Shown here: one piece after another, positions 54,023 through 63,866 of the stretch
Position numbering within the stretch: position 1 is the stretch's first letter
How the letters are laid out: each line of letters opens with the position of its first letter
DNA from: Hyphobacterium marinum
GTDB taxonomy: Bacteria > Pseudomonadota > Alphaproteobacteria > Caulobacterales > Maricaulaceae
NCBI RefSeq assembly: GCF_036330325.1
Contig: NZ_JAZDRO010000005.1
Location: 124,001 to 188,000 of the forward strand
DNA length: 64,000 nt
Direction: 5' to 3'
The notes under the pieces: generated by a model
Seen by the model: only the letters and a program-made list of their open reading frames with translations
Told to the model about the DNA's origin: nothing
The model's database searches: none
Translations under genes and position numbers: made by a program

Positions 54023-54784
54023 TCAGGCTTCCCGTTCGCGCTCCAGTTCGGCGCGCTCGCGGCGGCTCGGGAAGCGGTAAAAGACGTGGGTGCCGATCTG
54101 GCGCGTCTGCACCAGCGACCCCGACCAGTGCGGGTTGACCGCCGTGGTGTGGTAGTGAGTGGCGTTGCGTGTCACCGGCACGGCAAAGCCGAGCGCGGCA
54201 TGTTCGGCGACCAGCTGGGCCCGGCGCCAGGCGCGGCCACGAACCGGACGGTTCATCGACCCGTCGCAGGTAAAGCTGAATTGGCAGCCCGTAACGCGCT
54301 CTGAACCCTCATAAACGACACCGCAGATCGAGTCGGGATAAGCCCGGTGACGAACGCGGTTGAGGATCACCTCGGCCACGGCCGCCTGGCCGGCGAAGGA
54401 TTCGCTGCGCGCTTCGTAATAGATGGCCGTCGACAGGCAGTTCAGCTCGTCCGCGTTGTACTCGGCGCGCCGGATGTGCGTGCTGTCAAAGGTCCGCAGC
54501 TCGGTCAGCGGACGCGCAACGACGCGCACGCCGTCTGCCATGTCCGGCTGGACCTGCAGCGAGGCCATGGAGAGCGCAGCCGGGCCGTCCCAGCCCAGCG
54601 CGTCTTCCGATTCGAGATACCGTGCAGCCATGTCCTGCCAGTAGCTGGCATCGTCCTGCACACTCGCCCGGGTCGCAGCCAGGGGCAGCGTCACGGCCAC
54701 AGCCGCTACCACACCCAGAACACCTGCGCCCTTGAGCATCCGGCTCCAGTGAGCCGAGAAGAATTTCGTCGCCGTGGCGGTCAT
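54023..54784 (-). CDS. cell-wall hydrolase (SleB/CwlJ-type, Hydrolase_2)
   Basis: This is a 253-residue protein. A membrane-anchor or signal segment (LGVVAAVAVTLPLAATRA, about 20-40) leads into the SleB/CwlJ domain: ELNCLSTAIYYEARSESFAGQAAVAEVILNRV, YPDSICGVVYEGS, CQFSFTCDG and THYHTTAVNPHWS. Such enzymes cut peptidoglycan glycan or stem bonds during growth. The ATG at 54784 is preferred; an upstream frame to 54883 would run through the operator-like repeat. Terminator downstream. Confidence 0.88.
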   Translation of the reverse strand: MTATATKFFSAHWSRMLKGAGVLGVVAAVAVTLPLAATRASVQDDASYWQDMAARYLESEDALGWDGPAALSMASLQVQPDMADGVRVVARPLTELRTFDSTHIRRAEYNADELNCLSTAIYYEARSESFAGQAAVAEVILNRVRHRAYPDSICGVVYEGSERVTGCQFSFTCDGSMNRPVRGRAWRRAQLVAEHAALGFAVPVTRNATHYHTTAVNPHWSGSLVQTRQIGTHVFYRFPSRRERAELEREREA

Positions 54785-54816
54785 GTAACCCCGTCTCGTC
54801 GATGCAGTCTTTTCAA

Positions 54817-54841
54817 TCAGTGATTTACCATGAATCACTGA
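54817..54841. promoter_or_regulatory. operator-like inverted repeat before the cell-wall hydrolase gene
   Basis: TCAGTGATT and AATCACTGA are a perfect 9-base inverted repeat with a 7-base spacer (TACCATG). It lies 33-57 bases upstream of the hydrolase start. The 187-base gap to ppdK holds no other feature I can support. The binding protein is unknown. Confidence 0.5.
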
Positions 54842-54972
54842 ACAGACCATGAAATTAGCGGGCCCGTCTAAATGGCCTTTCAAACGCCGTCAACGGGAAC
54901 TTCTGCCCGCAGATGGGCAACTGCCATGCAATTATCAAGGGACTCCAGTAATGGCCAAGTCGATTCAAGACT

Positions 54973-57645
<2,673 letters not shown>

Positions 57646-57673
57646 GCCTGTTTTTCCCATCTTCTCTAATGCC

Positions 57674-57773
57674 CCCCTCACCCGGCCCTGACGGGCCACC
57701 CTCTCCCTCAAGGGAGAGGGAAAGTGCGGCGCGATAAAGCCCTCTCCCGCCGGGGAGAGGGTTGGGTGAGGGG
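57674..57773. repeat. palindromic element, family A, between glyS and ppdK
   Basis: Ends are CCCCTCACCC and GGGTGAGGGG. Inside are GGCCCTGACGGGCC, a CTCTCCCT/AGGGAGAG hairpin and a second hairpin (CTCTCCC GCCG GGGAGAG). It stops 28 bases before the ppdK start codon. Confidence 0.75.
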
Positions 57774-57799
57774 TCTTGTAACCCGTCTGGCCCCTCTAT

Positions 57800-57886
57800 C
57801 CTTCGAGGCTGTTTCGCAGCACCTCAGGATGAGGGAGATTCCTTTTTTCCTCACCCTGAGGTGCCGCCGCAAGGCGGCCTCGAAGG
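57800..57886. repeat. palindromic element, family C
   Basis: Begins CCTTCGAGGC and ends GCCTCGAAGG (perfect 10-base terminal match). Inner parts are CCTCAGGATGAGG, CCTCACCCTGAGG and a GCCGCC/GGCGGC-type hairpin. Same modules as 32557-32660. Confidence 0.72.
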
Positions 57887-57910
57887 GCGAGGATGTAATT
57901 CACCCCAAAA

Positions 57911-57942
57911 TGTCATCCCGGACGCGAAGCGATCCGGGACCA
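57911..57942. repeat. half-copy of palindromic family D
   Basis: TGTCATCCCGGACGCGAAGC followed by GATCCGGGACCATGA. It matches one end of the complete family D unit at 51142-51238, without the other terminus. Confidence 0.6.
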
Positions 57943-57954
57943 TGATCTCTCATC

Positions 57955-58034
57955 TCCACCCCACCCTTACCCTCCCCTCAAGGGGAGGGAAATGCGCCTC
58001 TCCCTCCCCCTCGGGGGAGGGCCGGGGTGGGGGG
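57955..58034. repeat. palindromic element, family E, abutting glyS
   Basis: CCCCACCC and GGGTGGGG at the ends, with CCCTCCCCTC/AGGGGAGGG and CCCTCCCCCTC/GGGGGAGGG hairpins inside. It touches the glyS stop codon. The two-hairpin layout is the same as in the copy inside glyS (58986-59068). Confidence 0.72.
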
Positions 58035-60335
58035 CTAACCCTCAATCTTGCCGAAATCGGCAACCGCATGTGCGGCCATCCGGATCGCGGCGAGCAATCT
58101 CAGCCTGTTGCGGCGCAACATGGCGTCATCACTGTTGACTGTCACTGCGTCAAAGAAGGCATCAACCGGCGCGCGCAAAGTGCTCAGCGCGGCCATCGCG
58201 CCTTCGAAATCCTCGTCGGCGACTTTTGCCTCGGTCTGCGCCCCGGCAACCGACAGCGCATCGGCGAGTGCGATTTCTTGCGGCTCGCGAGTACTGTCCA
58301 GATAGGTGCCTTCCAGCGCGCCTTCGCCGATATCGGCGGCAAAGGCACCGGCGTCCTTCTTTTCCTCGGCTTTCAGGATATTCGCCGCGCGGCGATAGCC
58401 GGCGAGCAGCGCCGCCCCGTCCTCGGTCTCCAGGAAGGCCTGTAGCGCGCGGGCGCGGTTGGTGACGCGCACCAGATCATCATCGCGCGATCCATCATTC
58501 ATTGGGGCAAACACCGCATCGATCACATCGAAGCGCACGCCCTCGTCCTTGAGAACGACCTTTACCCGCTCTGAGAAGAAATTCAGAAGGTCGGTCGTGC
58601 GCTGGAAAAAAAGTTCTGCCGCTTTGCCGCTGGTGAGATCAGTCCAAGCATCATGGCGTTCGTCGCTTTGTTCTGCTTGGGCCAAATAGTTCGCATGGAG
58701 TGCTTTGCGAAATTCAAGTCGACCAGCGCCGACATTCAGAATTCGAAACACCCCCAGCGCCGCGCGTCTCAGGGCAAACGGGTCTTTCGAGCCGGTCGGT
58801 TTTTCGTCGATGGCCCAGAAACCCACCAGCGTGTCGAGCTTGTCGGCGAGCGCGACCGCCGCGCTGACCGGCGCGGTCGGCACATCGTCCGACGGGCCCT
58901 GCGGACGGTAGTGATCGCGGATCGCATCGGCGATCTGCCGGGCTTCGTCTTCGGTGAGGCCGGATAAATCCTCGCCGGTGGATTGCCCCCCACCCCTGCC
59001 CTCCCCCGAGGGGGAGGGAGAATCGCCATCATCACTCCCTCCCCTTGAGGGGAGGGTTTGGGTGGGGTGAGAAGGCGGATTGCGCCATTGTTCCAGCGCG
59101 TAATACCTTCCCATCACGCCCTGAAGCTCGGGAAATTCATAGACCATCTCTGACACGAGATCGGCCTTGGCGAGGCGCGCAGCACGTTCGGCCAAGTCCG
59201 GATCGGCCCCGACAGCCGGAGCCAGTTCGCGCGCCAGCGCGGCGACACGCTCGACCTTGTCGGCGACGCTGCCCAGCTTCTCGTGGAAGGTGACTTTCGA
59301 CAGCTCCGCCGCCATGTCCGAGAGCGGCTTCTTGCGGTCATTGTCCCAGAAGTGGCGCGCATCCGAGAGGCGCGCAGAAAGCACGCGCGCATTGCCGGCG
59401 GCAATCGCCTTGCCGCCATCGGGCGCAGGCTGGTTCGCCACCACGACGAAGTTCGGTGCCAGTGCGCCCGCCTTCGGGTCGCGCACGGCAAAGTATTTCT
59501 GGTGCGTCTTCATGGTCAGCTGGATGACCTCGCCCGGCAGGTCGAGGAAGCTTTCATCCATCTGGCCGAGCAGCGGCACCGGATGCTCGACGAGACCCGT
59601 CACTTCCGCGAGCAGGCCCGCATCCTCGATCAGTTCCAGCCCGGCGTCGGCGCAAACCTTGCGCGCGCCCTCGAGGATGATCGCCTCGCGTTCGGCACGG
59701 TTGGTCAGCACCCCGCCCTGTTCGCGCAGCGTTTTTTCGTAGCTCGTAAAGTCCTTCACCGCGAACGGGCCGCGACCCAGCACGCGGTGGCCTTCGGTCT
59801 CGTTTCCGGCCGCGATGCCGAACACGTCAAACGGCACAACCGCGCCATCGAACAGGCAGACTACGCGCTGCAGCGGACGCACCCAGCGCTGCGCCGTCGC
59901 GCCTTCACCGAACTTCATCGACTTCGGCCAGGGGAAATCCCTCGCCAGCGCCGGGACGGCCTCGGCGATCACGTCGGCGGTCTTGCGGCCCGGCTTTTCG
60001 ATAATGGCGACGTAGAACTCGCCCTTCTTGTCTTCACGTGTCTCGCAAGCGTCGAGACTGTCGATCCCCGCCCCGCGCATGAAGCCTTGAAGCGCCTTTT
60101 CCGGCGCGGCGGTGCGCGGCCCCTTGCGCTCCTCGCGCACGTCTTCGGTCTTTTCCGGCAGGCCCTCGATCACGAGGCCGAGGCGGCGCGGCCCGGAGAA
60201 GGTGGTCAGCGTCTCCCAGCTGAGACCCGCATCTTTCAGCGCAGCGGACAGCAGCCGTTCGAGATCGCCCTCGGCCCGGACCTGCATCCGCGCGGGGATT
60301 TCTTCGGAGAGGAATTCAAGAAGAAGCTGAGCCAC
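58035..60335 (-). CDS. glyS: glycyl-tRNA synthetase beta subunit, with in-frame palindromic repeat
   Basis: This 766-residue beta subunit of the alpha2-beta2 glycyl-tRNA synthetase starts MAQLLLEFLSEEIPARMQ, with RWVRPLQRVVCLFDG, LPGEVIQLTMKTHQKYFAVRD, SARLSDARHFWDNDRKKPL and a C-terminal DALR-like domain. Residues about 423-450 are unlike the family: they are Pro/Ser/Gly-rich (TQTLPSRGG, SPSPSGEGRGGG) and are encoded by a family E palindrome inserted without breaking the frame, just before AIRDHYRPQGPSD. The GST gene ends 12 bases upstream of its start, within the glyQ operon. Confidence 0.95.
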   Translation of the reverse strand: MAQLLLEFLSEEIPARMQVRAEGDLERLLSAALKDAGLSWETLTTFSGPRRLGLVIEGLPEKTEDVREERKGPRTAAPEKALQGFMRGAGIDSLDACETREDKKGEFYVAIIEKPGRKTADVIAEAVPALARDFPWPKSMKFGEGATAQRWVRPLQRVVCLFDGAVVPFDVFGIAAGNETEGHRVLGRGPFAVKDFTSYEKTLREQGGVLTNRAEREAIILEGARKVCADAGLELIEDAGLLAEVTGLVEHPVPLLGQMDESFLDLPGEVIQLTMKTHQKYFAVRDPKAGALAPNFVVVANQPAPDGGKAIAAGNARVLSARLSDARHFWDNDRKKPLSDMAAELSKVTFHEKLGSVADKVERVAALARELAPAVGADPDLAERAARLAKADLVSEMVYEFPELQGVMGRYYALEQWRNPPSHPTQTLPSRGGSDDGDSPSPSGEGRGGGQSTGEDLSGLTEDEARQIADAIRDHYRPQGPSDDVPTAPVSAAVALADKLDTLVGFWAIDEKPTGSKDPFALRRAALGVFRILNVGAGRLEFRKALHANYLAQAEQSDERHDAWTDLTSGKAAELFFQRTTDLLNFFSERVKVVLKDEGVRFDVIDAVFAPMNDGSRDDDLVRVTNRARALQAFLETEDGAALLAGYRRAANILKAEEKKDAGAFAADIGEGALEGTYLDSTREPQEIALADALSVAGAQTEAKVADEDFEGAMAALSTLRAPVDAFFDAVTVNSDDAMLRRNRLRLLAAIRMAAHAVADFGKIEG
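58986..59068. repeat. family E palindrome inserted in frame within glyS
   Basis: CCCCACCCC at one end and GGGTGGGG at the other enclose two hairpins (CCCTCCCCC/GGGGGAGGG and CCCTCCCC/GGGGAGGG). It has the same design as the intergenic copy at 57955-58034, one kilobase away. It lies wholly in the coding frame and adds about 28 codons with no stop. Confidence 0.82.
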
Positions 60336-60347
60336 GTGACGCCGGTC

Positions 60348-60941
60348 CTATCGCGCGAAGACTTTCTGGAAGGCCGGGCGCGACTGAACCGCCTCCAGAT
60401 ACGGTTTGAAGGACTCGCGCATCTCGAACATGCCGAATTGCGTCGCCCAGCCGATCGCCCCGCCGATCAGCACGTCGGCGGCGGTAAACCACTCGCCGAA
60501 GAGATACGGGCTGGCTTTCGCGAGGCGCTGGTCGAGCACGTCGATGACAAGCTCGACACTGCCCCAGCCGGCCGACTGGCGCGGGATCTCGACCTTGGTA
60601 TTGGCCTGCATCATCGCCGGGTCGATACACGCCGATTGATACGCCACCCAGCGCAGATATTCGCCGCGTCGCTTGTCATCGAGGCCCGGCGCGAGATCGT
60701 TCGGCGTCTTGAACTTGTCGGCGAGATAGATCGCGATGGCGGTCGTCTCGGTCACGATCGTGTCGCCATCGACGATGACCGGGATCTTGCCCATCGGGTT
60801 GATCGCCAGGAATTCCGGCGTCCGCATCGAGCCGTCTTCATAGGCGACCGGCATGATCTCGTATTCGGTGCCGATTTCCTCGAGCAGCCAGTGCGTCAGC
60901 GCCGCTCGCGATTGCGGATTGTGGTAGAATTTGATGGTCAT
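60348..60941 (-). CDS. glutathione S-transferase
   Basis: This is a 197-residue GST. The thioredoxin-like N-terminus has TIKFYHNPQSRAALTHWLLEEIGTEYE, NPMGKIPVIVDGD (cis-Pro in the glutathione site) and TETTAIAIYLADKF; the helical C-terminus ends FQKVFAR. ATG at 60941 overlaps the glyQ stop, and the gene lies between glyQ and glyS, so it is read with the synthetase genes. Role in the operon unknown. Confidence 0.9.
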   Translation of the reverse strand: MTIKFYHNPQSRAALTHWLLEEIGTEYEIMPVAYEDGSMRTPEFLAINPMGKIPVIVDGDTIVTETTAIAIYLADKFKTPNDLAPGLDDKRRGEYLRWVAYQSACIDPAMMQANTKVEIPRQSAGWGSVELVIDVLDQRLAKASPYLFGEWFTAADVLIGGAIGWATQFGMFEMRESFKPYLEAVQSRPAFQKVFAR

Positions 60942-61816
60942 GCGGTTTCCCTCTCCAGCGCCACCCACGCTTCCGCGCAGCCCTTGGCCAGCTCGCGCAC
61001 CCGGGCGATCCAGCTGGCGCGTTCGGCGACCGAGATCGCCCCGCGCGCATCGACCAGATTGAAGAGGTGCGAGGCTTTCAGGCAGAAATCATAGGCGGGC
61101 AGCGGTACCGGTTTGTCGAGCGAGAGCAGCGCCTTGCACTGGCGTTCGGCGTCGGCAAACCAGCTCTTCAGCGTCTCGACATCGGCATGTTCGAAGTTGA
61201 AGGCCGAATACTGGCGCTCGGCCTCCTGGAAGACGTCGCCGTATTTTAGGCCCGCCCCGTTGAAATCGAGATCGTAAACGTTCTCAACGCCCTGCACATA
61301 CATGGCGAGGCGTTCGAGACCATAGGTCAGCTCGCCGGACACGAGGTCAACATCCAGCCCGCCGACCTGCTGGAAGTAGGTGAACTGGCTCACCTCCATC
61401 CCGTCGCACCAGACTTCCCAGCCCAAGCCCCACGCGCCGACGGTCGGGTTTTCCCAGTCATCCTCGGCGAAGCGCACATCGTGCAGCGTGCGGTCGATGC
61501 CGATGGCGTCGAGCGAGCCGAGATAGAGGTCCTGCAGATTGCCCGGGCTCGGCTTTAGCAGCACCTGGAACTGGTAATAGTGCTGGAGCCGGTTCGGGTT
61601 CTCGCCATAGCGCCCGTCGCTCGGCCGTCGCGAGGGCTGGACATAGGCCGCGCGCCACGGCTTCGGCCCCAGGGAGCGCAGCGTCGTCGCCGGGTGCAGC
61701 GTGCCCGCCCCCACCTCGACATCATAGGGCTGCAGGATCGCGCAGCCCTGGTCGGCCCAGTAACGTTGCAGGGTCAGGATCAGATCCTGGAAGGAAGGCG
61801 CGCGCTTGGCCGTCAT
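60938..61816 (-). CDS. glyQ: glycyl-tRNA synthetase alpha subunit
   Basis: This 292-residue catalytic subunit has SFQDLILTLQRYWADQGCAILQPYDVEVGAGTLHPATTLRSLG at the N-terminus, YVQPSRRPSDGRYGENPNRLQHYYQFQV (class II motif 2) and LGWEVWCDGMEVSQFTYFQQVGG. First gene of glyQ-GST-glyS. Confidence 0.96.
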   Translation of the reverse strand: MTAKRAPSFQDLILTLQRYWADQGCAILQPYDVEVGAGTLHPATTLRSLGPKPWRAAYVQPSRRPSDGRYGENPNRLQHYYQFQVLLKPSPGNLQDLYLGSLDAIGIDRTLHDVRFAEDDWENPTVGAWGLGWEVWCDGMEVSQFTYFQQVGGLDVDLVSGELTYGLERLAMYVQGVENVYDLDFNGAGLKYGDVFQEAERQYSAFNFEHADVETLKSWFADAERQCKALLSLDKPVPLPAYDFCLKASHLFNLVDARGAISVAERASWIARVRELAKGCAEAWVALERETA

Positions 61817-61911
61817 GATGGAAGCGTTTTTCCTTGATTCCGGCGCGGGAGTCGCCGGTCCGTCAAAATCGCGCGGACACTAGGAAAGCGCGCCCGCCGG
61901 ATCAAGCCGCG

Positions 61912-61989
61912 CTAGCGGCGCTTGATAGGCATAAGCGCCCCCGCGATGAAAGCCGCAATGACCAGGATCAGGAGGGTTAGGCCGAGCAT
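61912..61989 (-). CDS. single-helix membrane microprotein, 25 residues
   Basis: Short frame MLGLTLLILVIAAFIAGALM followed by PIKRR and a TAG stop: one hydrophobic helix and a basic tail. The Shine-Dalgarno sequence (TAGG, about 7 bases upstream) is weak, so translation is less certain than for the peptide at 10753. It lies between glyQ and the sigma-factor gene on the opposite strand. Confidence 0.35.
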   Translation of the reverse strand: MLGLTLLILVIAAFIAGALMPIKRR

Positions 61990-62081
61990 GCGGTGACCTA
62001 GCCCGGCAAATCCCTGGCCGGCAAGCGGGAACCTTTTTCGAACTGGTGCCGTCCAATGGGTCAGAACGGGCGGAGACCGGC

Positions 62082-62792
62082 ATGCCAGCAACAGCCAGAA
62101 CAGACGACCACACGCATGCCGTGTCGGACGGAGCCTTGCTCGAGCTGGCCCGTGACCGGTCCGAACCGGCCGCCCGCGAATTCATGCAGCGGTACAATCA
62201 GCGTCTGTACCGTGTGGCCTACTCGATCCTGCAAAGCGCGGCCGATGCCGAGGAGATCGTCCAGGACATCTACGTAAAACTGTTCACCGGACAGGCGGTC
62301 TTCAAGGGCAATGCGGCGATGGCGACCTGGCTGACGCGTATCGCCGCCAACGCCGCGCTCGACCGGCGACGCACGCAGCGCCGTCGTACACGGCTTCTCG
62401 AAGAACGGGGCATCGCCATGATCCGCACGCGATCAACCGATACCGATGACACGCCGATCAGCCATGCCAGCCCCGAATCCGACACCGCCCGATATGAGCT
62501 CGCCCGGCGTCTCGAAGCCGCAATGGAAAAAATCTCGGACACGTTTCGCCCGGTCTTCGTGCTTCGGGAAATTGAGGGCTTGAGCATCGAGGAGACGAGC
62601 GCCGCGCTGGGTCTGGCGGTCAATACCGTCAAATCGCGGCACGCCCGGGCGCGCAGGCAGCTCGCCGCCATGTTGGAACCGGACTGGCGCGACATTCTCC
62701 AGGGCACTTTCCCCTTCGCAGGCACCCGCTGTGCGGATCTGGCCGACCGGGTGATCCACCATCTCCAGACGCAATGGAAAGGAAGAAACTGA
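62082..62792 (+). CDS. ECF-type RNA polymerase sigma factor
   Basis: This is a 236-residue sigma factor. Region 2 is visible (REFMQRYNQRLYRVAYSILQSAADAEEIVQDIYVKLF, ATWLTRIAANAALDRRR) and region 4 (FRPVFVLREIEGLSIEETSAALGLAVNTVKSRHARARRQL). About 35 extra C-terminal residues follow (FPFAGTRCADLADRVIHHL). ATG at 62082 has GGAGA upstream; a GTG at 62046 is possible. The next gene overlaps its stop (TGATG). No anti-sigma gene is beside it. Confidence 0.92.
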   Translation: MPATARTDDHTHAVSDGALLELARDRSEPAAREFMQRYNQRLYRVAYSILQSAADAEEIVQDIYVKLFTGQAVFKGNAAMATWLTRIAANAALDRRRTQRRRTRLLEERGIAMIRTRSTDTDDTPISHASPESDTARYELARRLEAAMEKISDTFRPVFVLREIEGLSIEETSAALGLAVNTVKSRHARARRQLAAMLEPDWRDILQGTFPFAGTRCADLADRVIHHLQTQWKGRN

Positions 62793-63373
62793 TGACTTCG
62801 ACTACGGATTCCATGCCGTCCCGCCGCGGCTTTCTGGGCGGCAGCGCCAAGACGCTCTCCTCGGCCGGGCTGGTCGCGATGATGGGCTCAGGTGCCGCGC
62901 TGGGGTTTCAGTCCAGCGGCAACCCGGAACAGGATGTCCAGCTGCTCAATGCGGCCATTGCGCTCGAACATGAAGGGATCGCCGCCTATACCATCGCCGC
63001 CGGCAGCGGTCTTCTCGCCCCGGAAGTCGTCAATATCGGCGTCATTTTCCGCGGCCACCATCGCGAACACCGCGATGAACTGATCCGGGCCGTCGAGACA
63101 TTGGGCGGAATGCCCGTCGCGGCAGAGAGTGACGCGCACTATGCGGAAGCCCTCAACGCCGGATCCTTGCAAAACCAGGCCGACGTTCTGCGCCTGGCCT
63201 ATGGCCTCGAGGTCGGGGCGGCAAATGCGTATCTGGGGCTGATCCCCTCACTCAGCACGACTGAACAGCACCAACTGGCAGCCCGCATGGCCGGGGATGA
63301 AGCCTTCCATGCGGCCATCCTCGGCAATGCCATCGGGGAAGCCATTCCCACTGCCGGGCTGATGTTCGGCTGA
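62792..63373 (+). CDS. Tat-exported ferritin-like domain protein
   Basis: This is a 193-residue protein. The N-terminus has a twin-arginine motif SRRGFLGGSAKTLSSAGLVAMM, so it is exported folded. The mature part has DVQLLNAAIALEHEGIAAYTIAAGSGLL, FRGHHREHRDELIRAV and ARMAGDEAFHAAILG, with Glu/His residues placed as in ferritin-like four-helix bundles. It overlaps the sigma-factor and cytochrome genes by one base each, so the three are one unit. A redox-metal role is inferred. Confidence 0.82.
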   Translation: MTSTTDSMPSRRGFLGGSAKTLSSAGLVAMMGSGAALGFQSSGNPEQDVQLLNAAIALEHEGIAAYTIAAGSGLLAPEVVNIGVIFRGHHREHRDELIRAVETLGGMPVAAESDAHYAEALNAGSLQNQADVLRLAYGLEVGAANAYLGLIPSLSTTEQHQLAARMAGDEAFHAAILGNAIGEAIPTAGLMFG

Positions 63374-63825
63374 TGACCCGGATGACGTGCCACCTCCCCC
63401 CGGCCCGTCGCTGGGCGCTCGCAATGACCGCCGTGATTGCGAGCATGGCTGCCGGCTTTACGCCGGCAGCCGCCCAGGACGTGGCTGAAGCCAACCCGCT
63501 CCTGACCGGTGACCTGACAAGAGGCGAACGCCTTTACCGGCAACGCTGCGCCGCCTGCCATGCGCTGGATGCCAATCGCGCCGGACCCTCCCACCGCGGC
63601 GTCGTTGGACGCGAGGCCGGCACCGTCTCTGGCTATCGATACACGGCTGCCTTGCGTGACTCCGGTCTCATCTGGACACCCGAAGCACTCGATGAGTGGC
63701 TCGCCAATCCCCCTGCCATGGTGCCGGGCACATCAATGGGCGTTCGCATCCCCAACGCGCAAGCCCGGGCCGATATCATAACCTGGCTGGCCGAACAGAC
63801 GGATCCGCCGTCCGAAACGGACTAG
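63373..63825 (+). CDS. class I cytochrome c, periplasmic
   Basis: This is a 150-residue cytochrome c with a signal peptide. One haem-binding CAACH site (QRCAACHALDA) and a likely distal Met (PAMVPGTSMGVRI) are seen; the rest (GPSHRGVVGREAGTVSGYRYTAAL) fits the cytochrome c550/c2 group. ATG overlaps the TGA of the ferritin-like gene. It probably carries electrons to or from that protein. Confidence 0.9.
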   Translation: MTRMTCHLPPARRWALAMTAVIASMAAGFTPAAAQDVAEANPLLTGDLTRGERLYRQRCAACHALDANRAGPSHRGVVGREAGTVSGYRYTAALRDSGLIWTPEALDEWLANPPAMVPGTSMGVRIPNAQARADIITWLAEQTDPPSETD

Positions 63826-63866
63826 ACTTGGCGCACCGTCCGCCACACTGGGGTGGACCACCGCTG

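Noticed and set aside
57646..57711. N-terminal extension of ppdK
   Set aside because: The extra residues are encoded mostly by the family A repeat and are absent from the family.
59283..61094. 603-codon open frame on the plus strand opposite glyS, GST and glyQ
   Set aside because: It is antisense to three well-recognised genes and has His/Arg/Gln-rich shadow composition with no family motif or RBS.
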